The position numbers and the translations under genes were made by a program. A DNA stretch of 64,000 nucleotides from Alloprevotella sp. (GTDB lineage Bacteria; Bacteroidota; Bacteroidia; Bacteroidales; Muribaculaceae), in assembly GCA_023663135.1 (NCBI GenBank), contig JAMPIE010000009.1, forward strand, positions 22,898 through 86,897, given 5' to 3'. Shown in pieces: positions 35,725 to 45,121 of the stretch (the first letter of the stretch is position 1; every line of letters begins with the position of its first letter). The notes beneath the pieces are model-generated. The model was not told the DNA's origin, ran no database searches, and saw only the letters and a program-made list of their open reading frames with translations.

Positions 35725-36570
35725 TTAGCCGGGCAGCGTCCCGACGCGGATGAGGCGGCCGCCTCCCATCTCGGCGGCAGCTTCGCAATAGGAGCTCCAG
35801 ACTGAGCCGTAAATGAGGGGGCAACGGGCCATGATCATCATTTCTGCATAGCCGTCAATGATGCCGCCGACAGTGTCTCTGCGGGCTCTGTCGGGGTTGA
35901 ATATCACCGATCTCCCGTAGCGATGGTGAAATTCTGCCTTTATCGTTTGGTCGTCGGTGGCGAGAAAAAATTTCTCGCCGGGATGGTCTGACATCCATTG
36001 GTCCATCGTGTCGATGAACTCTGACAGGGGGCTGTATTTGATGGCTTCCGTGTGGTCTGTCCGGCGTATTTGGCATGCTACAGAGGGCTTCTGTCCGTTT
36101 AGAATCTCCGCGATGCGCTGCTCCACGGCCTCAGATGGGGTGAATATCTCGCGATATATTTCGAGGGGGTAGTCGCAAAAGTGGAGGCCGGAAAATATCA
36201 TTATGTCGCCGTCGCCGAGACGGTTGATTTCGTCGATTAGCTTATCTCCATTGCCTGAATAGGGCTCGATGTTAATGCCGTCAAGATAGGTCTTTCTAAA
36301 TCTAACCCTCTGATATATAGCTGAGGTGTAGAGGTTCCTCTTGCGGGGAATTTCGTAGCGTAGCGAGAAAGAGAGCTTGTCGGGGCGGACGATATGTCGG
36401 TTGATAAACGATGGCTCGAAGAGGTCGTCATAATCGGCGTTGCAAAGCTTCCGGCGGTTCCAGACTATGACGAGCCTGCGACAGGTCATCTCGGCCACCA
36501 CGATGCTGCCGGCGATGACCCTCATTCTATTGGCCAACCCCCCGTCGGGGACCACATACAGCTTATTCAT
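35725..36570 (-). CDS. Putative fucosyltransferase-like glycosyltransferase
   Basis: 281 residues. The N-terminal GGLANRMRVIAGSIVVAEMTCRRLVIVW resembles the N-terminus of NodZ/O-fucosyltransferase-type GT-B enzymes. VACQIRRTDHTEAIKYSPLSEF matches their donor-binding HxRRxD-type motif with glutamine in place of histidine. The C-terminal FFLATDD and LIYGSVWSSYCEAAAEMGG follow the usual order. GDP-fucose use is inferred, not shown. There is no signal peptide, so action would be cytoplasmic or peripheral. No polysaccharide cluster surrounds it; the neighbours are an AT-rich restriction gene and the pheA promoter. Confidence 0.6.
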   Translation of the reverse strand: MNKLYVVPDGGLANRMRVIAGSIVVAEMTCRRLVIVWNRRKLCNADYDDLFEPSFINRHIVRPDKLSFSLRYEIPRKRNLYTSAIYQRVRFRKTYLDGINIEPYSGNGDKLIDEINRLGDGDIMIFSGLHFCDYPLEIYREIFTPSEAVEQRIAEILNGQKPSVACQIRRTDHTEAIKYSPLSEFIDTMDQWMSDHPGEKFFLATDDQTIKAEFHHRYGRSVIFNPDRARRDTVGGIIDGYAEMMIMARCPLIYGSVWSSYCEAAAEMGGGRLIRVGTLPG

Positions 36571-36618
36571 AGGGTTAGTGAAATTCTCTGCTGAAATTGT
36601 GTCAGTTAATATTAATGA

Positions 36619-37329
36619 TTAAAATTCTCTTTTAGCAATAATTTCGTCAGCGATCTCTTTTACTTTGGTTAAAATCAATTCTTTGCCGTCGATTCTTTCA
36701 TCTTCAACCACTTCGCCAAATGCTTTGGCAAGGCGATAATAGAAGTTTTCATCGCCTGTTAGATGATGCCAAAAGGTCGAGCCATAGTACACTGGATATT
36801 GAGCCTCTATAATTTTATAGTCAGCCGATAATTTATCGCCGTACAGGACACCGACAATCATGTCGTCTATCATGAATGGTAATTTGTCCAGGCTTGTTTT
36901 ACCAATGATTTTTTTGAAGTTACCAAGTATTGTAACAATGTCACTGGTATTGATGCTGTTTGGTCCGGTTTTACATTGGCAGTATTTGCGTCTTCCATCC
37001 AGTGCATCTATGAACTCTATGTCTATTCCGTCAATACCTGATGCATTTCCAATAATTTCTGAAAGGCTTGAAATGAAAATCTGTGTATTTTGGCCAAAAG
37101 ATGTGTTGATGCTTGTGCCTAATACATGGGGATATACTAATGCTTTGGCGATTGACAATGGAGATGTGTCTCCACATAGGAATGCAGCCAGGTAGTTGAT
37201 AAGAAATGGGTTAATGTCAAAATCCTTTAACTTGAGATTGTTTAGATTGGCAATATGCTTGGGGATAATGATGGTGCTGAAAAATTCTTTCGCTTTTTCT
37301 ATGATGCTTGCTTTTTGCTCTATAGTCAT
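36619..37329 (-). CDS. PmeII-family type II restriction endonuclease, apparently solitary
   Basis: 236 residues. The sequence order INPFLINYLAAFLCGDTSPLSIAKALVYPHVLGTSINTSFG followed by GIDGIDIEFIDALDGRRKYCQCKTGPNSINTSDI fits the PmeII-type restriction enzyme family as I recall it. GIDIEF...YCQCK supplies a PD-(D/E)XK-like catalytic core (D/E-X-K with Asp/Glu and Lys). No DNA methyltransferase is encoded nearby, so host protection must come from elsewhere or the enzyme is inactive. Two sampled 60-nt stretches have 32% and 38% G+C, far below flanking genes, indicating recent transfer. Recognition sequence unknown. Confidence 0.65.
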   Translation of the reverse strand: MTIEQKASIIEKAKEFFSTIIIPKHIANLNNLKLKDFDINPFLINYLAAFLCGDTSPLSIAKALVYPHVLGTSINTSFGQNTQIFISSLSEIIGNASGIDGIDIEFIDALDGRRKYCQCKTGPNSINTSDIVTILGNFKKIIGKTSLDKLPFMIDDMIVGVLYGDKLSADYKIIEAQYPVYYGSTFWHHLTGDENFYYRLAKAFGEVVEDERIDGKELILTKVKEIADEIIAKREF

Positions 37330-37450
37330 AGATTATATGTATCCGAATTTAATAGCTTAGGGTTAAGTATAGAACCGTATGATTTGTGGTAATATGGCTG
37401 CGTTGATAATATTGATTGTTAAATTGAGCAAAATTGTTTGCTTGGGGGGA

Positions 37451-40400
37451 TTAGTTGTTGAGGGAGAAGTAGCGTGCGGAGGGGGAGGCGAAGATTAGGC
37501 CGGTGGTGGTGGCTGAGGGGTAGAGGGCTCCGGCCGCGGTGGGGGTGATGCCCATTGACTGATAGTTGAGTATCTTGTCGAGCTCGTGGACCAGGGCTTG
37601 GGATGGGAGCGAGGGGTAGCCCACGGCGGGGCGTATGCCGAGGCCTTGGTCATCGATGTCGCCCTCGGCATGGGGTGCATAGCCCCAGATGTGGCGAGCG
37701 GTGTCGCGGTGGAGAGTGGCTGTGGCGGCCTCCACAAGACGGTCGGCGAGGCTCTCGGCGAGCATAGCCCGGTAGGGGTCGGTGGGGCGCAGCGCTTCAA
37801 TCATGTCGTTGAGGGGGCCGGCGGTGGTGGCGGCAAAGAGGGCGAGGGTGTCGATGGGGGCGAGGAAGTCGGCTAAGGATAGAGGCGACGGGGTGTCGGA
37901 GCTCTGGCGTGGGAAGGGGATGGTGACCAGGCCATCGGCGAGGACAGTGGTGTCGGTGGCGGCATCGGTCGATGCGCGGCATATCTCCACTCGCCCTTTG
38001 AGGGTCATAGCGGCGGCATCCATCTCGGCGAGCTCACGCCGGGCGTCGGCATATAGCTTGCGTGCCTCAGTTAGTTCGGCCGGCTCGTCAGAGGAAGGTG
38101 TCTGGGAGAGCAGGGGCGCCAGGGCGGGTGAGAGATGCCAGAAGGCGAGGAAGGCTCTCCAGTTGATGAGCGGAGTGAGGGCACTTACGGGATAGGAGAG
38201 GTCATGTCGTCCATAGCCCATGGCGGGCTCGGGGGAGGGGGTGGCGACGCGTCGAGCGCGCCGGCGCGCCTCTTCAGGGGAGATGCGCGGTCGCCCCATG
38301 TGGGTGGAATATTCGTGGCGCAGGCGCTCCTGCTCGGCGCGGAGCTCGGCCAGCGCCTCGGCCGAAGTGACGGGGTCGAGGAGGCGGCGAGCGGTGCCGG
38401 GGAGCGAGGCCGCATCGCGCGTGTGAACCACCGGCCCATTGTAAAGCGGGGCAATCTTGACGGCGGTGTGGAGGCCCGAGGTCGTTGCACCTCCCACGAA
38501 GAGTGGAATCGAGAGACCTCGCTCCTCCATGAGGCGAGCCACTGTGGCCATCTCCTCGAGCGAGGGGGTGATGAGTCCGCTGATGCCAATGAAGTCGGCG
38601 CCGGTCTCCACGGCGCGGTCTACGATTTGCTCGGGGGGTGTCATGACGCCGAGGTCGTCGACGGCAAAACCGTTGCAGCTCATCACGACGCTCACGATGT
38701 TTTTGCCTATGTCGTGGACGTCGCCTTTGACGGTGGCAATCACCATGCGGCGTGAGTCGCCTGTGGTCGATGTGCCCCCCTGCTCAATGAGCGGCGATAG
38801 GATGTCGACTGCCATCTTCATCACTCGGGCGCTCTTGACCACCTGAGGGAGAAACATATCGCCGCGCCCGAAGCGCTCGCCCACGCGATCCATCCCTTTC
38901 ATGAGCGGACCTGACACCACGGCATATGCGTTGCCGAGAATAGCTGTACAATCAGCCACTGCCTTGTCGAGGCCGGAGGTGAGTCCGCTCTCCACCATCG
39001 AGGCGAGGCGCTCCTCAGGGGGAATTGATGCTTCAGGGGAGGCCACGGGAGCCGGCGCCCCCACTGATGCTGTGGCTCCATGCCGGGAGGCTTCGTCTAT
39101 GAGGCGGTCAGTGGCGTCGGGCCTGGTGTTGAGCAACACGTCGTCAATAGCCTCGCGGAGGCTCGGGGGAATGGTGCCGGGGTCGATGAGCGACGAGGGG
39201 TTGACGATGGCCATGTCCATCCCCTTGGGGCGTGCCAAGGCGAGGAAGGAGGCGTGGATGGCTTCGCGCACCGGGTTGTTGCCGCGGAAGGAGAAGGAGA
39301 GGTTGCTAAGACCGCCGCTCACGTGGGCGCCGGGACAGTGGGTCGTGATCCACTCGGCGGCGCGGATGAAGTCGGCGCCATAGTCGGCGTGGGACTCTAT
39401 GCCGGTGGCCACGGCCAGTATGTTAGGGTCAAAGATGATGTCGTCGGGGGCGATGCCGGCGCCGATGAGGAGCTCCCATGCGCGTGAGATTACCTCCACC
39501 TTGCGGCTATAGGTGTCGGCCTGCCCTTTTTCGTCAAAGGCCATCACCACCATGGCCGCGCCCATAGCGGCTATCTGTCGGGCATGGCTTATGAAGAGCT
39601 CTTCCCCCTCCTTGAGGCTGATGGAATTAACCACCGGACGCCCCTGGACACACCCGAGAGCCTCCTTGACGGCTTTGAAGTCGCTCGAATCTATCATCAC
39701 CGGCACTCGCGCCACGTCGGGCTCCACGCCGATGCGGCGCAGGAAGCGGCAGAGCTCAGCGGGGGTGTCGAGCATACCATCGTCCATGTTCACGTCGATG
39801 ATGTCGGCCCCGGCGGTGACCTGTGAGGCGGCTATAGCCGTGGCTTCCTCGAGGTTGCCTTCCTTGATGAGGCGCAGAAATTTACGCGAACCGGCCACAT
39901 TGCAGCGCTCGCCTATCTTATAAAACTCGCGGCATGGGAGGATGTCGAGCCCGGCCAGGGGGATGCGCGGAGCCGAATCGGAGGGGAGCGGCCTCGGGCT
40001 ATGGCGATGGGCTTCGGCGGCTATGGCGGCGATGTGGGCGGGGGTGGTGCCGCAGCATCCTCCGGCAATGTTGATGAGGCCGGCGGCCATCATGGGCCTG
40101 AGGGCTAATGCCATATCGTCGGGCGACTGGTCATACTCGCCTAAGGCGTTGGGGAGGCCGGCGTTGGGGTAGACGCTCACCGCCGTGGGGGAGAAGGCGG
40201 CGAGCGCTTCCACGTGGCGACCCATCTCCGAGGCTCCGAAGGAGCAGTTGAGGCCAAAGGCGAGGGGGCGGGCATGGGCCACGGTGGCCCATAGGGCCTC
40301 AAGGGTCTGGCCGGCCAGGGAGCGACCGCTCTCGGTGAGGGTGGCCGATATGATGAAGGGGATGTCACATCCAAGTGCCTCCATGGCGCGGCGCGAGCCG

Positions 40401-40981
40401 GCGATGGCGGCCTTGGCGTTGAGGCTGTCATAGACGGTCTCGATGAGGATAAGGTCTGCTCCCCCCTCGATGAGGCCGAGCGCCTGGTCGTAATAGGCCT
40501 CCTCCATCTGATTAAAGGTCATGGGCTCCCCCTCGAGGGTGGCGCTCATGGCGAGGCTCTTGCTCGTGGGGCCCATGCTGCCGGCCACCCACACGGGACG
40601 AGGGGCTGCATCGGCCTCTTTGCGGGCCAGGGCGGCGGCTGCGGTGCTTATCTCGCGGGCGCGATGTGCCAGCCCGTAGTCGGCCAGCGATATGGCGTTG
40701 GAGTTAAATGAGTTTGTCTCAATGATGTCGGCTCCGGCTTCGATATACTGACGGTGGATTGTGGCAATGACCTCGGGCGCGGTGATGCTCAGGATGTCGT
40801 TACATCCCTTACGGCTCTTGCTGCCATGACGCCCACATGAGCATGCGGCGGGGCTCTTCATGTGTCCGTGGAAGGCCTCTTCGCTGAGGCCCTGGCGCTG
40901 TATCATGGTGCCCATGGCTCCGTCGAGAATCAGGATGCGGCGGCCCATGGCCTCGCGCAGTGACGTTAAGGTAGCGTGCAT
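37451..40981 (-). CDS. metH: Cobalamin-dependent methionine synthase MetH
   Basis: Transfers a methyl group from methyltetrahydrofolate to homocysteine via cobalamin. 1176 residues in the standard four modules: homocysteine-binding barrel (about 1-330, zinc cysteines in NCSFGA and GGCCGTTP), pterin-binding barrel (about 350-610, [15 protein letters not shown]), B12 module (about 640-880, cobalt-ligand histidine in [11 protein letters not shown]), and the AdoMet-binding reactivation domain (about 900-1176, ending with [14 protein letters not shown]). It is the last gene of a run with cca and the exonuclease, 17 nt after the latter. It gives a use for the B12 captured by the btuB operon. Confidence 0.97.
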   Translation of the reverse strand: MHATLTSLREAMGRRILILDGAMGTMIQRQGLSEEAFHGHMKSPAACSCGRHGSKSRKGCNDILSITAPEVIATIHRQYIEAGADIIETNSFNSNAISLADYGLAHRAREISTAAAALARKEADAAPRPVWVAGSMGPTSKSLAMSATLEGEPMTFNQMEEAYYDQALGLIEGGADLILIETVYDSLNAKAAIAGSRRAMEALGCDIPFIISATLTESGRSLAGQTLEALWATVAHARPLAFGLNCSFGASEMGRHVEALAAFSPTAVSVYPNAGLPNALGEYDQSPDDMALALRPMMAAGLINIAGGCCGTTPAHIAAIAAEAHRHSPRPLPSDSAPRIPLAGLDILPCREFYKIGERCNVAGSRKFLRLIKEGNLEEATAIAASQVTAGADIIDVNMDDGMLDTPAELCRFLRRIGVEPDVARVPVMIDSSDFKAVKEALGCVQGRPVVNSISLKEGEELFISHARQIAAMGAAMVVMAFDEKGQADTYSRKVEVISRAWELLIGAGIAPDDIIFDPNILAVATGIESHADYGADFIRAAEWITTHCPGAHVSGGLSNLSFSFRGNNPVREAIHASFLALARPKGMDMAIVNPSSLIDPGTIPPSLREAIDDVLLNTRPDATDRLIDEASRHGATASVGAPAPVASPEASIPPEERLASMVESGLTSGLDKAVADCTAILGNAYAVVSGPLMKGMDRVGERFGRGDMFLPQVVKSARVMKMAVDILSPLIEQGGTSTTGDSRRMVIATVKGDVHDIGKNIVSVVMSCNGFAVDDLGVMTPPEQIVDRAVETGADFIGISGLITPSLEEMATVARLMEERGLSIPLFVGGATTSGLHTAVKIAPLYNGPVVHTRDAASLPGTARRLLDPVTSAEALAELRAEQERLRHEYSTHMGRPRISPEEARRRARRVATPSPEPAMGYGRHDLSYPVSALTPLINWRAFLAFWHLSPALAPLLSQTPSSDEPAELTEARKLYADARRELAEMDAAAMTLKGRVEICRASTDAATDTTVLADGLVTIPFPRQSSDTPSPLSLADFLAPIDTLALFAATTAGPLNDMIEALRPTDPYRAMLAESLADRLVEAATATLHRDTARHIWGYAPHAEGDIDDQGLGIRPAVGYPSLPSQALVHELDKILNYQSMGITPTAAGALYPSATTTGLIFASPSARYFSLNN

Positions 40982-40998
40982 CGGTGAGTGGGGTGGTG

Positions 40999-41970
40999 TC
41001 AGCGTGTTTTGTGGGGGAAGGCGGCGGCCAGCTTCATTAGGTTGCGAGCCATATTGACCTCCTCTATGTCGGCCTCGTTGGTGTAGGCTTTGAATCGGTT
41101 GATGGTGTTGGTGGTGAGTCGGTCAAAGTTAAACCGCTGGTAGGATAAAACCTCGCCGGTGAGCATCTTGGAGAGGTCGAGGATGGCCTTCTTGCGGTTC
41201 ATAACCGGGATGGATGCCACGAGGTCGGCACGCTCCGGGGCGGGTGCCTCGCGGGTGGCGGCGAAGCGGAAGGGGTGGGATGCTCCCTGACTCTCGTTGC
41301 GGAAGATGGAGCAAAATCCCTTGGCGGCCTCCAGGTCATATGCCTCCTTAGCCTTGGAAAATTCCTCGATGAAGCGGTTATAGAGGTCGTCGAAGGTGGC
41401 AAATTCGTTGGCTTGATGAGACTGTCTGAAGAGGTCGAGGAGGATGTGAAAGCAGCCGAGGGTCTGGAGTGTGTCGTAGGCTGCGCCATGGGCTTTGTTG
41501 GGGTCAATCTCGATGCCGAGCTCGGCGCAGCATCGCGATAAGCCTATATCTTTGGCATAGTCGAGCCCATGGTCGCGTCCATAGATATGCCAAAACCAGT
41601 CGCGTATCTCAATCACTTTCTTCGTGTCGAGGCGCTGAGTGCCCTGTGCCTCCAGGCGTCGGAGGTCGTTTTCAAGGGCAAAACCCATGAGATAGTCGGC
41701 GCCGTCGAGGATGCGCTGGATGGATGGCCGGCATGTGGCAAAGGTGGGCTCGGAGGCCACCATGGCGGGGGTGATGTTGTGGGGCACCGGAGTCCATCGC
41801 TTTATCCGTGCGGGGCGGAAGCGGTGGTTATATATGAGTGTGGCCTCGGAGTCGGCCACGGAGAGCTCGAGCATCTCAAGGATGTCGCGCGAGGAGGCAA
41901 ACTCGGCGTCGAGGCAGAGGCATTTCAGGGGGTCGAAGGAGGGGAAGAGCCCCTTGGGGGTTATTGACAT
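40999..41970 (-). CDS. DnaQ-like DEDDh 3'-5' exonuclease
   Basis: A 323-residue exonuclease. Exo I motif LCLDAEFASS (Asp and Glu), exo II around YLMGFALENDLRRLE, and exo III HGAAYDTLQTLG, with His four residues before Asp, give the DEDDh set within residues 1-180. The C-terminal ~140 residues are unlike DNA polymerase III epsilon and of unknown role; they end in a helical NRFKAYTNEADIEEVNMARNLMKLA. It may trim DNA or RNA ends. It overlaps the cca gene by 10 nt, so a link to tRNA processing is possible but unproven. Confidence 0.75.
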   Translation of the reverse strand: MSITPKGLFPSFDPLKCLCLDAEFASSRDILEMLELSVADSEATLIYNHRFRPARIKRWTPVPHNITPAMVASEPTFATCRPSIQRILDGADYLMGFALENDLRRLEAQGTQRLDTKKVIEIRDWFWHIYGRDHGLDYAKDIGLSRCCAELGIEIDPNKAHGAAYDTLQTLGCFHILLDLFRQSHQANEFATFDDLYNRFIEEFSKAKEAYDLEAAKGFCSIFRNESQGASHPFRFAATREAPAPERADLVASIPVMNRKKAILDLSKMLTGEVLSYQRFNFDRLTTNTINRFKAYTNEADIEEVNMARNLMKLAAAFPHKTR

Positions 41971-43442
41971 TGATCAGGGCGGAGGGTGGAGGCCGGAGCT
42001 GTGAGGCCAAGCTCCTTGGCTATGGTAAACATATATTGGCGGGCGGCATCGTGGTCGTTGGCCACGCGCCCGTCAAGGATTGCGTCTTTGATGGCGCTTT
42101 TGATGGTGCCAACTAATGCACATGGCTCGAGGCTAAAGGTGGTCATGATCTCGAGGCCGTCGACGGGGGGCTGATAGTTGCGTATATGGTCGCGGGCTTC
42201 GAGCTCTTCCATCTTCTCCACGACGTGGTCAAAATTGGCCAGCAAGCGTCGCACTTTCTCGGGATTTTTAGAGGTGATGTCGGCGCGGCATAGGAGCATG
42301 AGGCTGTCGATGTCGTCGCCGGCATCATGGAGCAGTCGCCTCACGGCCGAGTCGGTCACTTCATCTTCCACCAGGGCTATGGGCCTCATGTGGAGCTCTA
42401 CCAGCTTGGCTACAAACTTCATCGGCTCGCCAAGGGGGAGGCGGAGGTTGTGGAAAATCTTGGGGATCATCTTGGCCCCGATGAAGTTATGATTGTGGAA
42501 GGTCCAGCCAAGGATGTCGTCCCATCGCTGTGTGACCGGCTTGGCTATGTCGTGGAGCAGGGCGGCCCAGCGGGTCCAGACGTCGGTGGTGCGAGAGGCC
42601 ACATTGTCGAGCACCTCCATCGTGTGGAGGAAATTATCTTTATGGCCTCGGCCGTTGACGGTCTTGATCCCTTTCATGGTGTCGAGCTCGGGGAGGATAA
42701 AACGCAGTAGCCCGGTCTTCTCCAGAAGGCGCCAGCCCTTGGATGGGCGGTCGCTCTCCATGATTTTCATCAGCTCGGTGGCTATGCGCTCGCGGGCTAT
42801 TATCTCAATGCGTGAGGCATTGCGTGTAATGGCTTCAAGCGTGGAGGGGATGATGGTGAAGTCAAATCGTGTGGCAAACCTTATGGCGCGCATCATCCTC
42901 AGGGGGTCGTCGCTGAATGTGATGTCGGGGTCAAGGGGTGTACGTATCTCGCCGCGGTCGAGGTCGGCGAGGCCGTCGTAGTGGTCTACGAGCTCTCCCA
43001 TCCTGGCAGAGTTGACGCAGATGGCCATGGCGTTGATGGTGAAGTCGCGGCGGGCAATGTCGTCGTCTAAGGTGCCGTCCTCGACGATGGGATTGCGGCT
43101 GTCGCGGCTATAGCTCTCGCGCCGGGCGCCGACAAACTCGAGCTCCAAGTCGCGGGAGCGGAGGGTCACCTGGGCGGTGCCATAGCTCTTAAAGATGGCC
43201 AGGCGTGCCTTGCGACCTAAGCGGCGAGCCACGGCCTTGGCCAGCTCTATGCCGCTTCCAACGGCTACGAAGTCGATATCTTTGGAGGGGCGGCCTAAGA
43301 AAATGTCGCGGACAAAGCCCCCCACTACATAACATTCGAGGCCCAGCTCGTCGGCGGCTGCGCCCACTTCGGCGAGCTCGGGGTGGAGCTCTAAGACGCG
43401 TTTAATCTTCCCTTGATGGATGGCGGGTATGTTGACGGTCAT
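41961..43442 (-). CDS. cca: CCA-adding tRNA nucleotidyltransferase with HD domain
   Basis: Class II nucleotidyltransferase that adds or repairs the tRNA 3' CCA, about 493 residues. CYVVGGFVRDIFLGRPSKDIDFVAVG carries the GG-flexible loop and catalytic DxD. RRDFTINAMA and the arginine-rich DPLRMMRAIRFATRF follow. A C-terminal HD domain has LLHDIAKP and FHNHNFIGAKM. The ATG at 43442 overlaps the pepP TGA (ATGA), which fixes the start rather than 43481. The tRNA gene in this window does not encode its CCA end, consistent with a need for this enzyme. Confidence 0.95.
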   Translation of the reverse strand: MTVNIPAIHQGKIKRVLELHPELAEVGAAADELGLECYVVGGFVRDIFLGRPSKDIDFVAVGSGIELAKAVARRLGRKARLAIFKSYGTAQVTLRSRDLELEFVGARRESYSRDSRNPIVEDGTLDDDIARRDFTINAMAICVNSARMGELVDHYDGLADLDRGEIRTPLDPDITFSDDPLRMMRAIRFATRFDFTIIPSTLEAITRNASRIEIIARERIATELMKIMESDRPSKGWRLLEKTGLLRFILPELDTMKGIKTVNGRGHKDNFLHTMEVLDNVASRTTDVWTRWAALLHDIAKPVTQRWDDILGWTFHNHNFIGAKMIPKIFHNLRLPLGEPMKFVAKLVELHMRPIALVEDEVTDSAVRRLLHDAGDDIDSLMLLCRADITSKNPEKVRRLLANFDHVVEKMEELEARDHIRNYQPPVDGLEIMTTFSLEPCALVGTIKSAIKDAILDGRVANDHDAARQYMFTIAKELGLTAPASTLRPDQCQ

Positions 43443-44629
43443 ATGAGCGAGATAAGGTTTTCCGGGGCGTTGGTGATGCACTCGGTGCTGTCGGCTCCTA
43501 TGATATAGGTGTTTTCAATGCCCATGGCACCCACCCCCGGGATTACAAATTTGGGCTCAACGGCAATCACCTGCCCCTGGGCGATGACATCATGGCTACG
43601 GGGGGCAAGTACTGGCAGCTCGTTGATCTCGATGCCCACTCCGTGGCCCACGAAGCCTGCCTTCTGGTGGTGGCCCATGAAATATTCGGCGAGGGAGGCC
43701 TCGGCGGCCATCTTCTCGGCCAGGTGATATAGGTCGGAGGCCTTGGCTCCGGGACGTGCTTCGTTGGCTATGGCCCGGCATATCTCTATCGAGGTCTGTT
43801 GGGCCTTGATGGCTAATGGCTCGAGGGGGCCCACAGAGAAGGTGCGGGTCATGTCGGTCATGTAGCCGGTGAAGTTGCCGTTGGCGTCGACCATCACTGA
43901 GTGACCCTCTTTGATAATCTCGCCATCGGCTCCCACGGGGAGCGAGGGGTCGAGGCCGGCCCCGCCCATGGCAAAGTCATAGGGGGTGGGATTGTCGGCA
44001 TTGTCGCCGGTAAGGATGTTGGCCATATAGAGCTCCATGGAGTCGCCTGAGATGCGAAACTGTCCGAGGCATCCCTCAAGGCGCAGCGCGCGCTCTATCT
44101 CCACTTGAAGCTCAATATCGGTCATCCCCTCGCGATAGAGCTTGGAGATGAGGCGATAGACCCGCTCTTGCTTGATGCCGCTCTGTCGCAGCTTCTCTTG
44201 CTCAAAGGGGGTCTTGACCGAGCGGGCGAGGCGAAGGAGAGGGGAGGCGTTGGCTATGGTGAGCTCCTGGCCTAAGGCGGCGTGGAGACGGCGGGCGACG
44301 GTGACGGGGAGTAGGTCAAGCTCCATGCCTATGGTGTCAAACTCCACTATGCCAAGGCTCTCGGCCATCTGCTCAGGCTTGCGTATGTAGACCACTCCAT
44401 CTCCTTCGAGCCCCACGGGTCGGCGGACGAAGAAGATGGGGAGGCCCTGGGCGAGGATGAAGATGAAGCCGCTGAAGACTCTGCCGGTGAGGTAGTAGAT
44501 GTTGGCGGTGTCGGTTACGAGTATGGCGGGCATGTTGGCGGTGTCCATGGCGCGGCGCAGGGCCTCGAGGCGCAGGGTATGCTCTTCGGCCGGGAGGAGG
44601 ATGAGGGGGGATTGGTGTCGTTCAGGCAT
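43439..44629 (-). CDS. pepP: M24-family Xaa-Pro aminopeptidase
   Basis: A 396-residue metalloaminopeptidase that removes N-terminal residues preceding proline. The N-terminal creatinase-like domain (RLEALRRAMDTANMPAILVTDTANIYYLTG) is followed by the pita-bread catalytic fold with metal ligands in VMVDANGNFTGYMTDMTRTF (two Asp), FVGHGVGIEINE (His, Glu) and EPKFVIPGVGAMGIENTYII (Glu, Glu). There is no signal peptide, so it is cytoplasmic. It is translationally coupled to cca. Confidence 0.92.
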   Translation of the reverse strand: MPERHQSPLILLPAEEHTLRLEALRRAMDTANMPAILVTDTANIYYLTGRVFSGFIFILAQGLPIFFVRRPVGLEGDGVVYIRKPEQMAESLGIVEFDTIGMELDLLPVTVARRLHAALGQELTIANASPLLRLARSVKTPFEQEKLRQSGIKQERVYRLISKLYREGMTDIELQVEIERALRLEGCLGQFRISGDSMELYMANILTGDNADNPTPYDFAMGGAGLDPSLPVGADGEIIKEGHSVMVDANGNFTGYMTDMTRTFSVGPLEPLAIKAQQTSIEICRAIANEARPGAKASDLYHLAEKMAAEASLAEYFMGHHQKAGFVGHGVGIEINELPVLAPRSHDVIAQGQVIAVEPKFVIPGVGAMGIENTYIIGADSTECITNAPENLISLI

Positions 44630-44650
44630 GGCGATGGGCTTGGGATAGGT

Positions 44651-45121
44651 TTAGTGTATAACAAATATGCCGGCCTGTTCGATGCCGGGGAGAGTGTCGA
44701 GGCGCATTATATGTCTGAGAGTAATGACGTTTCCGCTGTCGAGCCTCACATTATCGGCCACTTTGGCCTCCACTTGGCGCGTGGGGCCAATGCCGGTGCC
44801 GAGCCAGAGCCCAAATCGGTCGGCCAGCTCAAGGTTGATGGTGTCGCGGATCGTTGCATCTGTGGTGGGGGCTGGACGTGTCACTTCAAGCCATAAGTTG
44901 CGATAAGGATAATTGGCCGAGTGCCTTACGGCCACGGTGAGCTGGCCGCCCACAGAGTCGGTGATGAAGGTGATTGTGTCGCTGTAGGCCCATCCTCGCC
45001 CGGTTATGTCGCTGAAAGAGCTGTAGCCTGAGGGGATGACGTGTTCGGGCATATGGGCATTGCCACAGGCGGCGAGCAGCATGGCCAGGGCCGGGATGGC
45101 GGCTTTAAGGATTTTTAGCAT
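44651..45121 (-). CDS. gldH: Gliding-motility lipoprotein GldH
   Basis: 156 residues with lipobox AMLLAAC (cysteine at about residue 19), followed by GNAHMPEH with no acidic export signal, so it probably faces the periplasm. SDTITFITDSVGGQLTVAVRHSANYPYRNLWLEVTR and FGLWLGTGIGPTRQ match GldH, a lipoprotein needed for gliding in Flavobacterium and kept in non-gliding Bacteroidales. The true start at 45121 overlaps the end of the PSP1 gene. A much longer frame extending to 45541 reads the PSP1 tail out of frame and is not protein. Confidence 0.85.
   Translation of the reverse strand: MLKILKAAIPALAMLLAACGNAHMPEHVIPSGYSSFSDITGRGWAYSDTITFITDSVGGQLTVAVRHSANYPYRNLWLEVTRPAPTTDATIRDTINLELADRFGLWLGTGIGPTRQVEAKVADNVRLDSGNVITLRHIMRLDTLPGIEQAGIFVIH

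Noticed and set aside
35725..37329. Possible phage or defence island around the restriction gene
   Set aside because: Only one nuclease gene; no methyltransferase, integrase, transposase or other defence component was seen.
37395..37450. Weak hairpin (AGCAAA/TTTGCT) after metH
   Set aside because: Only 6 bp of A/T-rich stem and no clear T run; not supported as a terminator.
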